DNA of 64,000 bases, taken from the NCBI GenBank assembly GCA_000708835.1, contig DF236963.1:62001-126000 (forward strand). Direction: 5' to 3'. Shown one piece after another: positions 22,101 through 35,828 of the stretch. The translations under genes and the position numbers were made by a program. The notes under the pieces are model-generated. The model was not told the origin of the DNA. It worked only from the letters and a program-made list of their open reading frames with translations, and did no database searches. How positions within the stretch are numbered: position 1 is the first letter of the stretch; each line of letters begins with the position of its first letter. The stretch is from Klebsormidium nitens (Eukaryota > Streptophyta > Klebsormidiophyceae > Klebsormidiales > Klebsormidiaceae).

Positions 22101-25100
22101 GGATATTGTTGTCTCTGCTTCCGACGAGCAAGATCTGGTTTGAGTTCTGGCACCTTTCTGCATGCTGGTATCAAGCCGAAGTGACGCGGTTTTAAGCTAC
22201 AGGCAGCCCAGTGATTCTTTCTCCCGAAGCTCAAATTCCTTACAAAATCGACCCTTACTCATCCGCATCCTGTCTCATGTAGTCGTGTAGCGCAGTTTCG
22301 CAGATTAGAGGCGCAGACTTGAAAGCAGTGCAATCTTTAGAACTGATCTTTGGTGGTTCTTTATTCTATGTTCGCAAGAGACTCAATTCCTCAAACACTC
22401 AATGGTATCTTGACGTAAAACCTTCCCAATAAGTTTGCGCGCTGGATTGAGCCTGGTTTTATGGGGTGCTGCTGGACACGACCTGTGAGAAGAGACGTTT
22501 CAGTCACAAGGTCACCGATCAGCGATGTTATCGAAGCGATCTTTCGTGGAGCCTGCTTGCTACTTCGAGGTGGAGCTCCGCAGCGTAAAGTTGCGCGACG
22601 TTAAGTTGCGCAGCGCAAAGCTGCGCAGGATTCGGCAACTTCCTTGACTGATTGTCTCCATTGCCGTATGCCAAGAACACCTCACGTAGGGTTTGCAAGA
22701 CAATTGGCTGAAAATGCTTCGAAACATCTCTTGTGCAGTTTGCGCGCTACTTCGAGGTGGAGCTGCGCGACGTGAAGCTGCGCAAGGACAAGTACGTGCT
22801 GGACGTGAAAGAGGCGGTCGACATGGTGGACGAGAACACCATCTGCGTGTGCGCGATCCTGGGGAGCACCTACAACGGCGAGTTCGAGGACGTCAAGCTG
22901 CTCAACGACCTGCTTGAGGAGAAGAACGCGAAGACGGGGTGAGGCTGCGGTCGCAGTTTCTTCTAGATCAATTATGCTGTCTGAGGTCATCATGACGGCC
23001 CTTAACCGAATACCTGAAAGAGGAAATACAAAAAAACGGCGTGAGGCGGCAGCTTTGGAAATCTGGTGTAGCGGTAACTTGTACGACTGTTTCCATGTAA
23101 TTCCGTCGGCCCTTACTGTTCAGGCCACTGGAAAGCTGCTGAACGAGCTGCTTCAGGAAGGCTTCGTGGGAGTTAAGTGGCGGATCGCAAACTGCTATGT
23201 TAGAATAGTATCTAGTTCCCACTATGTAACGACCAGGGACCAAATGTTGAGCTCCTAATGGCCCGGCTCGAGATGAGAACGAGGCTCGAGATGGAAACTT
23301 GTTCTTGTGGGCTTCGTGATCAGTCTCGCTTGCGATTTCCGATTTGTTACGAAGCCCTCCGATTGCCAGTACCGCAAGCGGTCTCTGTGATGCGGCAAAC
23401 TTCAGCAGCAACTTCTTAATCTCACGTCCTTTCTTATCAAACCTGCATGAATTGCTGTTTGCGCTTGTCATCATGCGATAAGACCAGCCGGCCCGAAGCT
23501 GTGCTGGCCTTGGCCCAGCCTTGCGCGCCATCTTCCGGTTGCGCCTGCGCTACACTGTAGCATGCGCAACCCGGAAACCTTCCAGCCTCAAACAAGCTTC
23601 TGTCCTGCACGTTGGCACAAGCATTCTGCAGGAGCATACCACAGATTCCGAGTTGCCTCGATTGTCGAAACCAGAGAGGCACCAACCGGATGAGACCACA
23701 AGACCTGAGGCCGACAAATCGCAAACCTCTAAAACCCCTGGAACGCACTGCGTCAGGTGGGCCACGCCGATCCACGTGGATGCTGCCAGCGGCGGCTTCG
23801 TGGCGCCCTTCCTGTACCCGGACCTGGTGTGGGACTTCCGCCTGCCGTGGGTCAAGTCCATCAACGTCAGCGGCCACAAGTACGGCCTTGTCTACGCGGG
23901 AGTCGGGTGAGCAACCTGGCCGCCAGGCCTTTCATTCTTTTGCCACAGCGTAAGGAGACAGCTGATTGGAGCTGCATAGATACAAATTGAAGTTCCCACA
24001 CATCCTCGCATAGTTGAAACACTGGTTGAGGCAAGGCGGATTAGTTGCAATTAGTTTGCTGGGGTTGGCGCTTAACATCTATTTCAATTTAGGGAGCACT
24101 GCTCGCTTACCGTCTCAGCCCTTTCCTCCTAGTATTCTAGGCAACCGTTTAGGCAACCGTGGGTTGAATCTTGGCCTCGTCTTCTTTGTTTTTGGACCCT
24201 GAAGACTCGGAACCATGAATATCAGTGGTCCACTTGGCAATGACATTCTACAGTGTGGCAACGACATTCTACAGTTTGAGGCTGTTCCAAACTGGGTTTG
24301 TTTAACCAGATTTGACGCCCCCTCCTTCCATGCGCAGGTGGGTGGTGTGGCGCAGACATGAAGAACTCCCCGAAGACCTTGTGTTCCACGTCAACTACCT
24401 AGGTGGGTCTCGGCATTGCAGATTTTGCAGTTATGTAGCTTCGAAACATGGGATTGCAGGATGTTGCGGAAGTATCGCTCCGCCTTTGTGCGACGATGTT
24501 TGCAGTCAGAAGTGACAGCGAGCGCCTCATCGAAGTGGAACCCCACTTAAAAGGCAGATTCGAACAGAGCTGCCAGAAGCGTGAGGAAGAGCGCGATTGA
24601 TGTTTGACAAATCGATGTTTGAGTGATGCCTCTGCAAATCCCTAGAAATATGTTGGGAGTACACTCCTGGGCCACTTCGATGCCACTTTAACGGACGCAT
24701 CGAGCTCCCCAGGTGGTCGATAGGAGTGCATGACCACTTCCCGTTTCGTCAGGCCTGGTTTCTTGCCTGGCTTCTTTCCCTCTTGGAGCCCTCTAAACCT
24801 CTTGTAGTCGCCATTGCGCTGATTTGCTTTGGTGCGGTGCAGGCGCGGACCAGCCAACTTTTACCCTCAACTTCTCCAAAGGTAAGCCGTAAAGTGGACT
24901 TGAGCGGCAAAAGCAGGTTCTAGTGTTTGATCGAACCGGGTAGCCCGCCGAAAGCTCTAGTTTGGGACTCTTTCTGTGCAGAAAGTCCTGGTCGGGCGCT
25001 AAAGTTGGCATAGTTCTCGACCCGCTTGGGTCGTGATCCGTATCCCGATTTTATTCGCGTCACATTACGGAGTCTCAAGTTGGTTTGCTGATCCAGCGAT

Positions 25101-28100
25101 TTCAGGGGCTTCTTCTCAAGGCAACTTCGGAAGGCGACAAAGTTCTCTATTGACCTGCTAATGGTTCACGTGCCACTCAGGACCGTTCGGAGCAAACGCC
25201 GCCTAAAAACAGGCTACTTTAACTGGTTGCCCTGGTCTGACGCTCGTTCTGCTGCACGCAGGCGCCAGCCAGCTCATCGCCCAGTACTACCAGTTCATAA
25301 GGCTCGGCTTCTCGGTGAGCTCACCGCCATTGCTGGGGCGTACTCATACCGGAGTTTCATGAAACATGAAGATTTCCGTTCGGGACACGAAGCTCACGCG
25401 ACTGTGCTTGCTCGCATGTGTTCCGCATCAAAACTCGTAAAGATGTTTCAGCTTGCATTTCCCCGTGTCAGCGGCTCGACCATACTGCCCCTGCGCTTGA
25501 CCAGTTGCCAATCATCCTGCCGTAATATGCGCCACGTTCTGCCGATTGCTCGTCTGTATCTGCATGGTGTGTTTTCCTCTTGAATTTCCCGAAACGCAGC
25601 ATTTATTTCGCGACCAAACGCAGCTCGTTTCTTACGTAGGGCTACATGTGCATCTTGGAGAGCTGCTAAGCTCTTACAATTTCCCTTTTCCATCACACAA
25701 GTTTGCGAAAAACAGATAAGGACTTGGCGCAAATTTTCTTGAACGCAGGGCTACAAGTGCATCATGGAGAGCTGCCAGGCGCAGGCCAAGCACCTGAAGG
25801 ACTGCATCGAGGGCATGGGTGACTTCGAGATTCTCTCCAAGGACATCGGCGTACCACTCGTTGCATTCTCGCTTAAGGACCGCTCCGGCTTTGACGAGTA
25901 TGACATCGCCGACTCGCTGCGCACATACGGCTGGATCGTGCCTGCGTATACCATGGCACCTGATGCACAGGTACGTTTGCTATTGTGGTTTAAGATGGCA
26001 AACAACTTAGCAATCTGAAAGTATTAGAAAGCTGAAACCGCTTGTGCGCGGGGGAGGTGTTCGCTGCTACGCTTGGTTGCGTATATAATCCTCACGCTTC
26101 CGCTTTAAGAGCCTAGACAAAGTTCGTGACGATGCCAATCTCGCAAAGACTTGAAGCCAAAATCGCTGGTCCGCACAGAAGGTGTCGCGGCTGCGCGTGG
26201 TGATGCGCGAAATTCCGCACTTCTGCACAAACAAACAAGCTAAGATTGCGAAGAAGCCACGCTTCAGAAGCTAATCGGAATGGCCCGCGGAGGTGTAAGG
26301 AAGCAAGTAATGTAAGCAAGCTAAACCGTGTACAATCAAGAAGTTTATGTGCGTGCAGGAGGTGTCGCTGCGCATGGTTTTGCACGAAATCTCACGGTTT
26401 GGCACTTGTACTCGAGCTCAGATTGCGGAGAATGCTTGTGCGCACAGGAGGTGTTGCTGCTGCATGTGGTGATGCTCGAGGACTCCGACAACTTCGTTTC
26501 ACGGTGGCAAACCGCGGACAACGACAAACTGCTATAAGGCTGTGAAAGGAGAAGGTCATTTCGATTTTGAAGCTTCAAACGCTTTGTGCACGCAGGAGGT
26601 GTCGCTGCTGCGCGTGGTGGTGCGCGAGGACTTCGGCATGTCGCTCGCGGACCGGCTCGGCGACCATTTGAAGTAACGAAAATTTTGAACTTTAAAGCAC
26701 AAAAGGCTTGTGTTTGCAGGAGGTGTCGCTGCTGCGCGTGGTAGTGCGCGAGGACTTGGGCATGTCGCTCGCGGACCGGCTCGGCAACCATTTCAAGTAA
26801 CAAATTTTTAGAACTTTAAAGCACAAAAAACTTGTTTTTGCAGGAGGTGTCGCTGCTGCGCGTGGTCGTTCGCGAGGACTTCGGCATGTCGCTCGCGGAC
26901 CGGCTCGGCGACCACTGCAAGTTACCTAAGGCTGTAGATGGGCTGAAACTTTCGAGATTCAAACCATAAAGCGCTTGCGTTTGCAGGAGGTGTCGCTGCT
27001 GCGCGTTGTGGTGCGCGAGGACTTCGGCATGTCGCTCGCGGACCGGCTGGTGAACGACATCCGCGCGGTGGTGGAGAAGCTGAAGAAGCGGCCGACCAAG
27101 CTGGTCAACGAGGTCGCGGACGCAATCATGAAGTCCGCGGCGCACGGCAAGCACCACAAGAAGCGCAAGGTGGACGACACGCTCGCGGACCTGATTGGCA
27201 GCAAGCCCCTCCATGAGGTACGGTTTAGTGTTTTACTTTCTTTCAGGCTTTTAGGGTTTCAGATTGCTAGGGTTTAGAGAGAAGACGGGTTAGATGGACG
27301 ACACGCTCGCCCGACATAATTGGCAAGAAGCCCCTCCATGAGGTAGGGCTTCAAGGCGACAGCATTGGTTCCTCTTGGCAACCGAGTGGGGAGATTGGTG
27401 ATCTTTGGGTTCCTTGGAAATCTCGGGGAGAAGCGGAGCTTCTGTTCTGTGGCGCGTTTCAGAGACCGTGACTGTGGCAAGCTCGTCCTACGAAGTGGGC
27501 CGATCAGGGTTGGATTTCGAGGTGCGACGGAGTGGGGTCCTGTTCGAGGGAAAGGAAGACGTATCACATTTTAAGGAAATATGCTGACAGCAAATCTCGC
27601 CTTGAGGTGAGCGCTCAGGGTCTGAGAGCTTTTGGGCTCGTGTGGTTCTACTATTTTAGAGTTCAGATTTGAGACTTTTAGAGTGAAACGATACAGCGCA
27701 AGGTGGACGACAACCCCGCGACCTCGTCGGCAGTAAGTGCCTCCACGCCGGTCAAAGCTTTGGGGTTCGTCTGTTGGTAATATGATGAAGAGTATACGAG
27801 AGGTGATTGTCACAGAGAGAGTGTTTGGATTGTCTTTTGCGTGGACATGTTTTCGGGGTGCATGAAGCACGTGGCTGGGCACACGCTCAGCGGAGATCCT
27901 CGAAACTCGTTTGGATTCCGGGCTCGTAAGGAGCCTGCTAGGAGCCGTTTGCCCGGCCCGTGGTCGAAGAATTCTAGCTCCAAGATCATACAATTTTTGA
28001 GAGTCTCGTTCGTTGAGCTTTGGAGCAGCTCATTGCCAGAGCACGACGCTTCTTTGAGGAGCAGCAACGAGAGCGTACGAGTCAGATGCCACTGTGTCAC

Positions 28101-28320
28101 TACCAAGGGCAGTCTCTGGAAGGAAGGCGCATGGTTCTTGTAGAGTTGAATGTTTCTCTCTCAACGGAAGGCAAATCAGCTGAACGGGGATCATTTACGA
28201 AGTGCTTGACAGTTGCAGGTAGTCAAACACGCTTCCGTGTTCGACGAGGAGTTGAACAAGAAGCGAGCGTTCCGGTACCACAAGAAGAACGCTGTGGCGA
28301 AGACGAACGGAGTGTGCTAA
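19186..28320 (+). CDS. GAD: Glutamate decarboxylase, plant type (PLP-dependent)
   Basis: Converts L-glutamate to GABA and CO2 in the cytosol. Exons: 19186-19283, 19631-19751, 19885-19931, 20264-20300, 20574-20682, 21108-21199, 21587-21601 (15 nt), 22739-22938, 23757-23906, 24338-24402, 24843-24881, 25262-25314, 25749-25970, 26987-27217 and 28219-28320 (TAA). All phases agree and give 526 aa. Conserved blocks include [71 protein letters not shown], and [18 protein letters not shown] with the PLP lysine. The C-terminus ends in KTNGVC, the hallmark of plant GADs, but the basic tail has Phe and Tyr where plant calmodulin-binding domains have Trp. Introns carry 5' and 3' exon echoes. The divergent partner is the GAUT1-like gene. 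Confidence 0.96.
22560..22629 (+). repeat. Echo of GAD exon 22739-22938 with internal 15-nt triplication
   Basis: About 175 bp before the exon, tacttcgaggtggagct copies the start of the exon (encoding YFEVEL). It is followed by three 15-nt units, cgcagcgtaaagttg, cgcgacgttaagttg and cgcagcgcaaagctg, where the intact exon has one (cgcgacgtgaagctg, encoding RDVKL). Confidence 0.82.
25634..25675 (+). repeat. Echo of GAD exon 25749-25970
   Basis: The sequence at about 25639 reads tag then ggctacatgtgcatcttgga and gagctgct. It copies the acceptor and exon start (GYKCIMESC) about 110 bp upstream of the real junction, with two substitutions in the first 20 bases. Confidence 0.82.
26054..26905 (+). 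repeat. Echo array of the [14 protein letters not shown] exon of GAD (seven truncated copies)
   Basis: Copies of the start of exon 26987-27217 begin at about 26054, 26179, 26359, 26448, 26596, 26720 and 26844. The three nearest the exon are almost identical to its first 70-75 bases (gaggtgtcgctgctgcgcgt onwards through DRLG), are spaced 124 bp apart, and keep a tttgcag or cacgcag acceptor. The four distant ones are shorter and increasingly diverged, and the farthest has lost its AG. None continues into the second part of the exon. Confidence 0.92.
27290..27750 (+). repeat. Echoes of the 3' end and donor of GAD exon 26987-27217
   Basis: Downstream of the exon, its last 45 bases plus donor recur at about 27293-27345 (tggacgacacgctcgc, then aagcccctccatgaggtagg). 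A more diverged copy sits at about 27692-27750 (caaggtggacgacaac and a following gtaagtgcc). The nearer copy is the better preserved. Confidence 0.82.
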
Positions 28321-29496
28321 GCAAGTTGTCAGCCGATGATTGGGCATTGTGGATCCGTCACTTCCCTGGTGACGGGCCACCTTCCTAGTAAGCGACGTAC
28401 GGACAGGCAAATACGTTGCTGGTATGCTGCGATGCGTCACAGCACAGAGTTTTGCCATGGATTGAATGTAGAAGCGAAGCGGTCAAGCTTGTTGAAAGAG
28501 GTCTGTATCATATGATTCTTGGGAGTGACTGGGACCGTCACTGGAGCATCCATAGCTGAACCGTAGGTCTGGGGAAACATTGACCTTGAGTAAACTACTA
28601 GATATTCTGTTGTCATGTTGAACATGCAATGGCGGAATACTGCTGAATTTTTAAGCACGGGTTTTTTTTCAATGAATGACCAATTACCTTGTGGTGTTGT
28701 TATTTGCGTGCACGCCTGTGCATGCACAATATGACCTTATATGATGTCTCAAAATGACCACTTACCTTGTGGTGTTGTTATTTGCGTGCCCACGTGTGCA
28801 TGCACAATATGACCTTATATGATGTCTCAATATGTAAGAAACAATTGATGAAAACCTGGATGAGCATGTGATCATGCGCACATATGTGTCAAGCATGCTA
28901 TCCGCATGCAAATGTTCTGTCGGATCGTTTATATTCATAAATTACTTCGACATTCAGCCTCTATTAGTCGGACCATCAAACGAACGATGCCCGCGCGGCA
29001 TAATTGCGGCGAATCAGCTAGAACGAACTGCATTCGATCGGGTTTGAGCATGAGATCGATAGTAAGATTCAACTGCATTCAGAATCAAAACATGACAATG
29101 ATGTATCAAGTTACATACACACAGTCCGACATGTGGCAGAGTGGTCGAGGATTGACCCAAGATGAGCGAATGTACATGTGGCTCGCTAGCAGTACAGCTC
29201 AAGCAACGACTTCTGATCTGAGTGGAGGTCCATCATGATCAGGTCTTGCCGGACATGAGACGACATGGTCGGTCAAGAATTGGATAGATGGAAGATGAAA
29301 GCGCATCGAATCTTGATCCTTCAGGTTGTACACAAAGAGTCCGTTATTCTTGACCCAGGTTGGTTTGCCTTTAGAAGCGACTTGAAGTGTGAGGTTCGCG
29401 ATGCCTCCGCAGAACTGGATGCAAGAGGGGACCTCGACTTGCCAAAGCCCCAGGCTGCTTGCAAGGAACGCCCTTGAAAACGTACGACCTATGTAT
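28321..29496. other. Convergent intergenic region between GAD and RBX1
   Basis: It holds the 3' UTRs of two converging genes and the tandem repeat at 28677-28832. Open frames on both strands are short and lack motifs. The AGTGGtcgagg at about 29132 resembles a tRNA A box, but no paired arms or B box follow. Confidence 0.5.
28677..28832. repeat. Two-unit tandem repeat, unit about 77-79 bp
   Basis: Two consecutive units starting at about 28677 and 28754 share taccttgtggtgttgttatt, gcgtgc, gtgcatgcacaatatgacct and tatatgatgtctcaa. They differ by only a few bases. No coding content is seen. Confidence 0.88.
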
Positions 29497-31690
<2,194 letters not shown>

Positions 31691-32492
31691 GCTTCCCCTA
31701 AAAACTTGCTTACAGTTGTGTTGCAGACCTTCAAGAGAAGCTCTTCCGCTCCGGCTTTCTTTTGGCAGGAAAATAGGTAGGCTGCACCTGTCTCCTAGGT
31801 AGCAACACTGAGGCGATGAAAGGACAATTGAGGCAGCAAAGGAGCGCTTTAGAGACCAACGGCAGCTATCTTTGTTCCTTCTTTGTTCCCACTAGCAGCT
31901 AGCTGACGCTGTGCTCTCCGGCAAGTTTAACTTCAATCGCTCAGTGTGCCTCGATCGAGGAAGTGGTCAGAACATTCTATCACTAGTTTCTAGCCTACCC
32001 GTCAAAGGTTTTCACTGGTTCAAAGTGTATCACAATTGAACCATTGTCATATGGGTCCTGAGCCTTTATTCGCACCTAGTTTCGCTGAACCTTCTGCAGA
32101 CAGCATTCTGTCTAGAGCCTAGAAGAATTCACGCTTCGAGAGCACGAGAAATTAAACTGGTGAGAATCCATTCGTCACTACTAGGTATCCTACAAAGCTT
32201 GGCGCTGTTGCTTTCTTGTTCTTTGAACGAGATGAAGATGAAAGATAAGAGCCCCAGGCTATCCAACTGCAATGAGACAAGCTGCTGCTGTGAGACTGTC
32301 GAGCGAGTTGATTGTAGAGCAAAGACTGGGGCGTGGTACAACCAACACCTGAACGTCCAATATAGCTCGCATTGACTTTTTCTGGAGTGTGAAACAGGAG
32401 AAACTGAGCAGGTGACCGTTAAGAAGGTAGCGCTGACCGCCAATTCTGGGTGCGCTGAGAATACTTTGTCAAAAAGAACCTCAACTCCAAGG
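31691..32492. promoter_or_regulatory. Shared upstream region of divergent RBX1 and IBR5 genes
   Basis: The start codons of RBX1 (-) and IBR5 (+) are 802 bp apart and head to head. No clear core promoter element or repeat was identified in the interval. Confidence 0.55.
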
Positions 32493-35400
32493 ATGAGAAA
32501 AAGGGAGCGGGAAAACCCGTGCTTTGTGTGCGGTCACTACCACAAGTATGATGAGGGTGAGCCGTGCGGAATCTGCGGCCACCGAGCGGTGGACCCCTCA
32601 GAAAGAGGCGAACGGCAGAGCGCTTTCTCAGCAGAGATCCTGCCATCGTTTCTGTACCTAGGCAGTTATGACAACGCCTCCCGAGCAGAGATTCTCAAGG
32701 CTCAGGGGATCAGTCACATACTCAATGTGAGTGACACTGCATTTTTTATTCTCAGGCACCGCGTCAATTTCACATACGTTGTCTCAAATTTGTTACACTC
32801 TGTGAGCAAGTGCAACTGTCCACGATTTCTACGTTCGTAAGTGCTTCTGTTCTGTGCCTGAACTTTGTCGAACTTGAAACAAAGTTCGCGAGCCCGAAAC
32901 AAAATATCAAGGCAGCAAGACTGGAAGCATGTGCAAACACCCGGCAGGATTGAGTGGAGTTCATTAAGATTGTCGTCTGCCTGTTTGCGCAGTCCAATAA
33001 AATCAGTTGAATGTCAGGCGGTTATCTTGTGAGACTGAGGCAGCTGCCAACATATCAATGTGCGCAGAAACGCAGTGATAGGCGGCGCATGCCGAGCCAC
33101 TGCTCGGTTCTCATGAACTACAAATCTCTGTGCTTTTGGCGAACTTGTTATTAGGATTGTTATAAGGGTTTTCAATCCATCGATGCCTCTTTGTGGGGGC
33201 GTTGGGCTACATGTCTTTATCCACAGCAGAGCGAGTAAGTTACCAAGAACATGAAGAAAGCGCTTCTCGATTGTTAGTCAGAAGTTTGAGTTCGTGATAC
33301 GTTATGGCAAGCTGCTCAGGTGTGGTGATGGAACAAAGTACCGGACAAATTGGCACTCCTGAGCAAATTTACGTATCACCAAGTCCTTGTGCTTCCACTG
33401 AATCTCTATTGAGATCTTTCCAATGTTCTATTCTCCGGCCCGTCCGTAGGAATCGTCAGCACTGCCAAGCCTGTACAATCCATCCCTCGTCCCCACATTC
33501 TTCCAACCGCTCGTCCGTTCTCTTCTTCGCAGACAGTAGCCGCTTGCCAAAACTTGTACAAAAACTCGTTCACATATCACACGTTGAAAGAGGGCGACGC
33601 GCTCGACTTTGACGAGTGCTTCGAATTCATTGGTGAGCGCTTCCTGATCAACCGCATCAAGAAGTCTACCACCTTGTCTGATAGTTTCTGGTGCGTGAAG
33701 CAACTTCCGACGTTGAGCACTTTCGTTTTCTTTCTGCTTGGATCTAATACTGCTGCACTCTGGCACACTTCGGCAGTATACTATGGAAGACTTGCCTTCT
33801 TAGTGGAACATTAGAAAGCCGTGTATCTCTGTGAGAAGCTGAAACGCCTTAACCTATGATTCCCGAACTCGTTGAGAGCGGGCTTGCCAAATGCTAATTT
33901 GGAAAAGGCTGAGTATTCTCTGTCCTTGCAGAATCGGCTAGGCGAGAAGAAAAGAAGATTCTAGTTCACTGCATGTCTGGGGCAAACCGGTAAGTCGTCA
34001 CGTCATTGTCGCTCCCTTTGTCAAGTACGCAGAAGACTTCTTTGCCAGATTCCAGTACCTTACGATGTGTTTAGCAAACCCTTGCCACCAACCGTCTTAA
34101 GAATCAAGCGGAACGCGGAAGTTTTTTCAAGGCTCTCTTCCGTTCTTTGTAGCTTTTCCTCACCCGACTGTGAAAGTCTCCCGTTGATTGGACTTCTCCG
34201 CCTTCGGGACAACGTTGGCGAAACAAGGATTGAAGCTTTGCTGACCGTTCTGAGCCCATAACGGCCCAAAGTCGGGGCTGGAGACCTGCCTCCCGACTTG
34301 ACCGCCCCGTGTTTTCTACACAAGTGTTACGCCTGATCTGCATGAAGGATAGATTTTCTTGGATAAAAAGAGGAGTCCGGATGAAGACAGAAGGCGGCGT
34401 TTCTCGTTTGCTCCGAATGTGTATTGAGGGGTCCTGCAGAGGTGGGGCTGCGCCTCCGGGAGAGAAATACGAAGGCCGAGAGCACAAACTCTGCGAGGCT
34501 GACCAGAACTGAGCCAGAACAGTCGTCACAGCTTGCCCAGAACAAAAGCTTTTGTTGCCATAATGGAGTTGCAAAGCGTCCAAATTAAATTGATTGGATT
34601 CGTTTGTGCAGGTCACCCTCTTTGGTCATTGCGTACCTGATGCGGCACAAAGGCTGGCGATTGCCCGAGAGTTATCAATGGGTGAAGGACCGGAAACCGG
34701 GCGTCAATATCTCCCCAGGTATGCTCCCTCCCCGGGCTGCTTGTCCCTAAAGTAGCCGCGTCGTTTATGTTGCTATTGCATGGTAAAGCGAGGCGTCGGT
34801 CGCTTTCACGATATCAATTCTCCAGTTTGGGACAGCCAGTTGAGCGTTGACACAATTGTTGCTCCGGTCTCTTGTGACAATCACAGCGGCTGCTGTGAGA
34901 GGCGCAACCAAACCTTGAGCTGCAAGGGACATACAAGATGAAGCGCCGCGTTCGTGTTCGTTCGGATGCTTATCACATTTTCTTCGTCATCAAGCTCTTT
35001 GGTGGAAAGATTCGTAATCCAAGGCGTCCGATTGTTGATTGTCGCAGTGGAACGGGTTCACTATGGCAGAGGGGTTCCTCGTCCGTTCCTTTTCTATGTG
35101 GTCAAGTCTCGCATCACTACTATCCTTACAAGACTTGTTATTGTGCCTCAGCATCCTCTTTAGCGAGCTGCAGGGCAACGTACCTCGTTGGCCGGGGAGT
35201 CTTGACTGGTTGATACCCGTCAGATCGGAGCTTTAAACGTCGTTGAATTGACAAATAATTTCTTGAGCGACCTTTTTTTGGACCTCCAGCTCAGGCCACA
35301 AAGTCGAAGTTCGCTTCGTCGTTTCGCAAAGGTTCTGCGGTTGAGCATGCACGTTCTTCGACTTGAAGGAGTCGCGGGGGGCCAGAACAGAGCTGCGGCA

Positions 35401-35828
35401 TTAGAGACACATTTGTGTAGAGCCGTGCGGGCGACTCTCTCATCTCCGATGCTGTCCGTGCAACGGTAGCGGGCCAGCTCCGAGAGATTCCAGGTCGAAG
35501 TCACCGATTCTGAGGCCGTTCGTGGACCAATCATCCTATTCGAGACATTTTGTCTATTGCAGCTATGGCGGGCCAGCTTCAGAATTACGAAGTCAAAGTC
35601 CATGGTCCCGTCCAAACCCCCCTCCTCAGCAGTCCGACGGGTGGCGTCTCCTTCGGCTTCGGCTTTCCGTCGTTCTCCCCCCCGCAAGCGCCAGCCACGC
35701 TCAGTTTTTCCACCTCGCCCGCGCAACAAGGATCCCCATTGTCGTTCGGTGTCCCGGCCGGGGGCCCATTTGTGTTTGGTGCAGGGCAGCAGAGTTCCCC
35801 AGGTGCAGATAGGATGGACAGCTCGTAG
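32493..35828 (+). CDS. IBR5: IBR5-type dual-specificity protein phosphatase
   Basis: In Arabidopsis IBR5 is a MAP-kinase phosphatase that modulates auxin and abscisic acid responses. Exons: 32493-32726, 33533-33632, 33932-33989, 34612-34718 and 35563-35828 (TAG), giving 254 aa, near the usual 257. The start MRKRERENPC matches the family, and this choice is preferred over an in-frame upstream ATG at 32412. Residues about 10-30 hold paired Cys/His that may bind zinc (CFVCGHYHKYDEGEPCGICGH has both CxxC pairs). The catalytic P-loop is VHCMSGANRS (HCx5R), reached through an intron that splits the Arg codon. KGWRLPESYQWVKDRKP and NISP follow. The C-terminal tail is Ser/Pro/Gly-rich with the family's FGFGFPSF motif. 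A degenerate echo of the last exon lies at about 35465-35530. Confidence 0.95.
35465..35530 (+). repeat. Diverged echo of the last IBR5 exon
   Basis: The sequence gcgggccagctccgagagat followed by gtcgaagtcaccg resembles the exon start at 35568 (gcgggccagcttcagaatta then cgaagtcaaagtcc), about 100 bp upstream of it. A still weaker trace is at about 35285-35315. The alignment needs small gaps. Confidence 0.55.

Noticed and set aside
29120-29200. tRNA-like A-box motif (gcagagtggtcgagg)
   Set aside because: No acceptor, anticodon or T arm can be paired and no B box follows.
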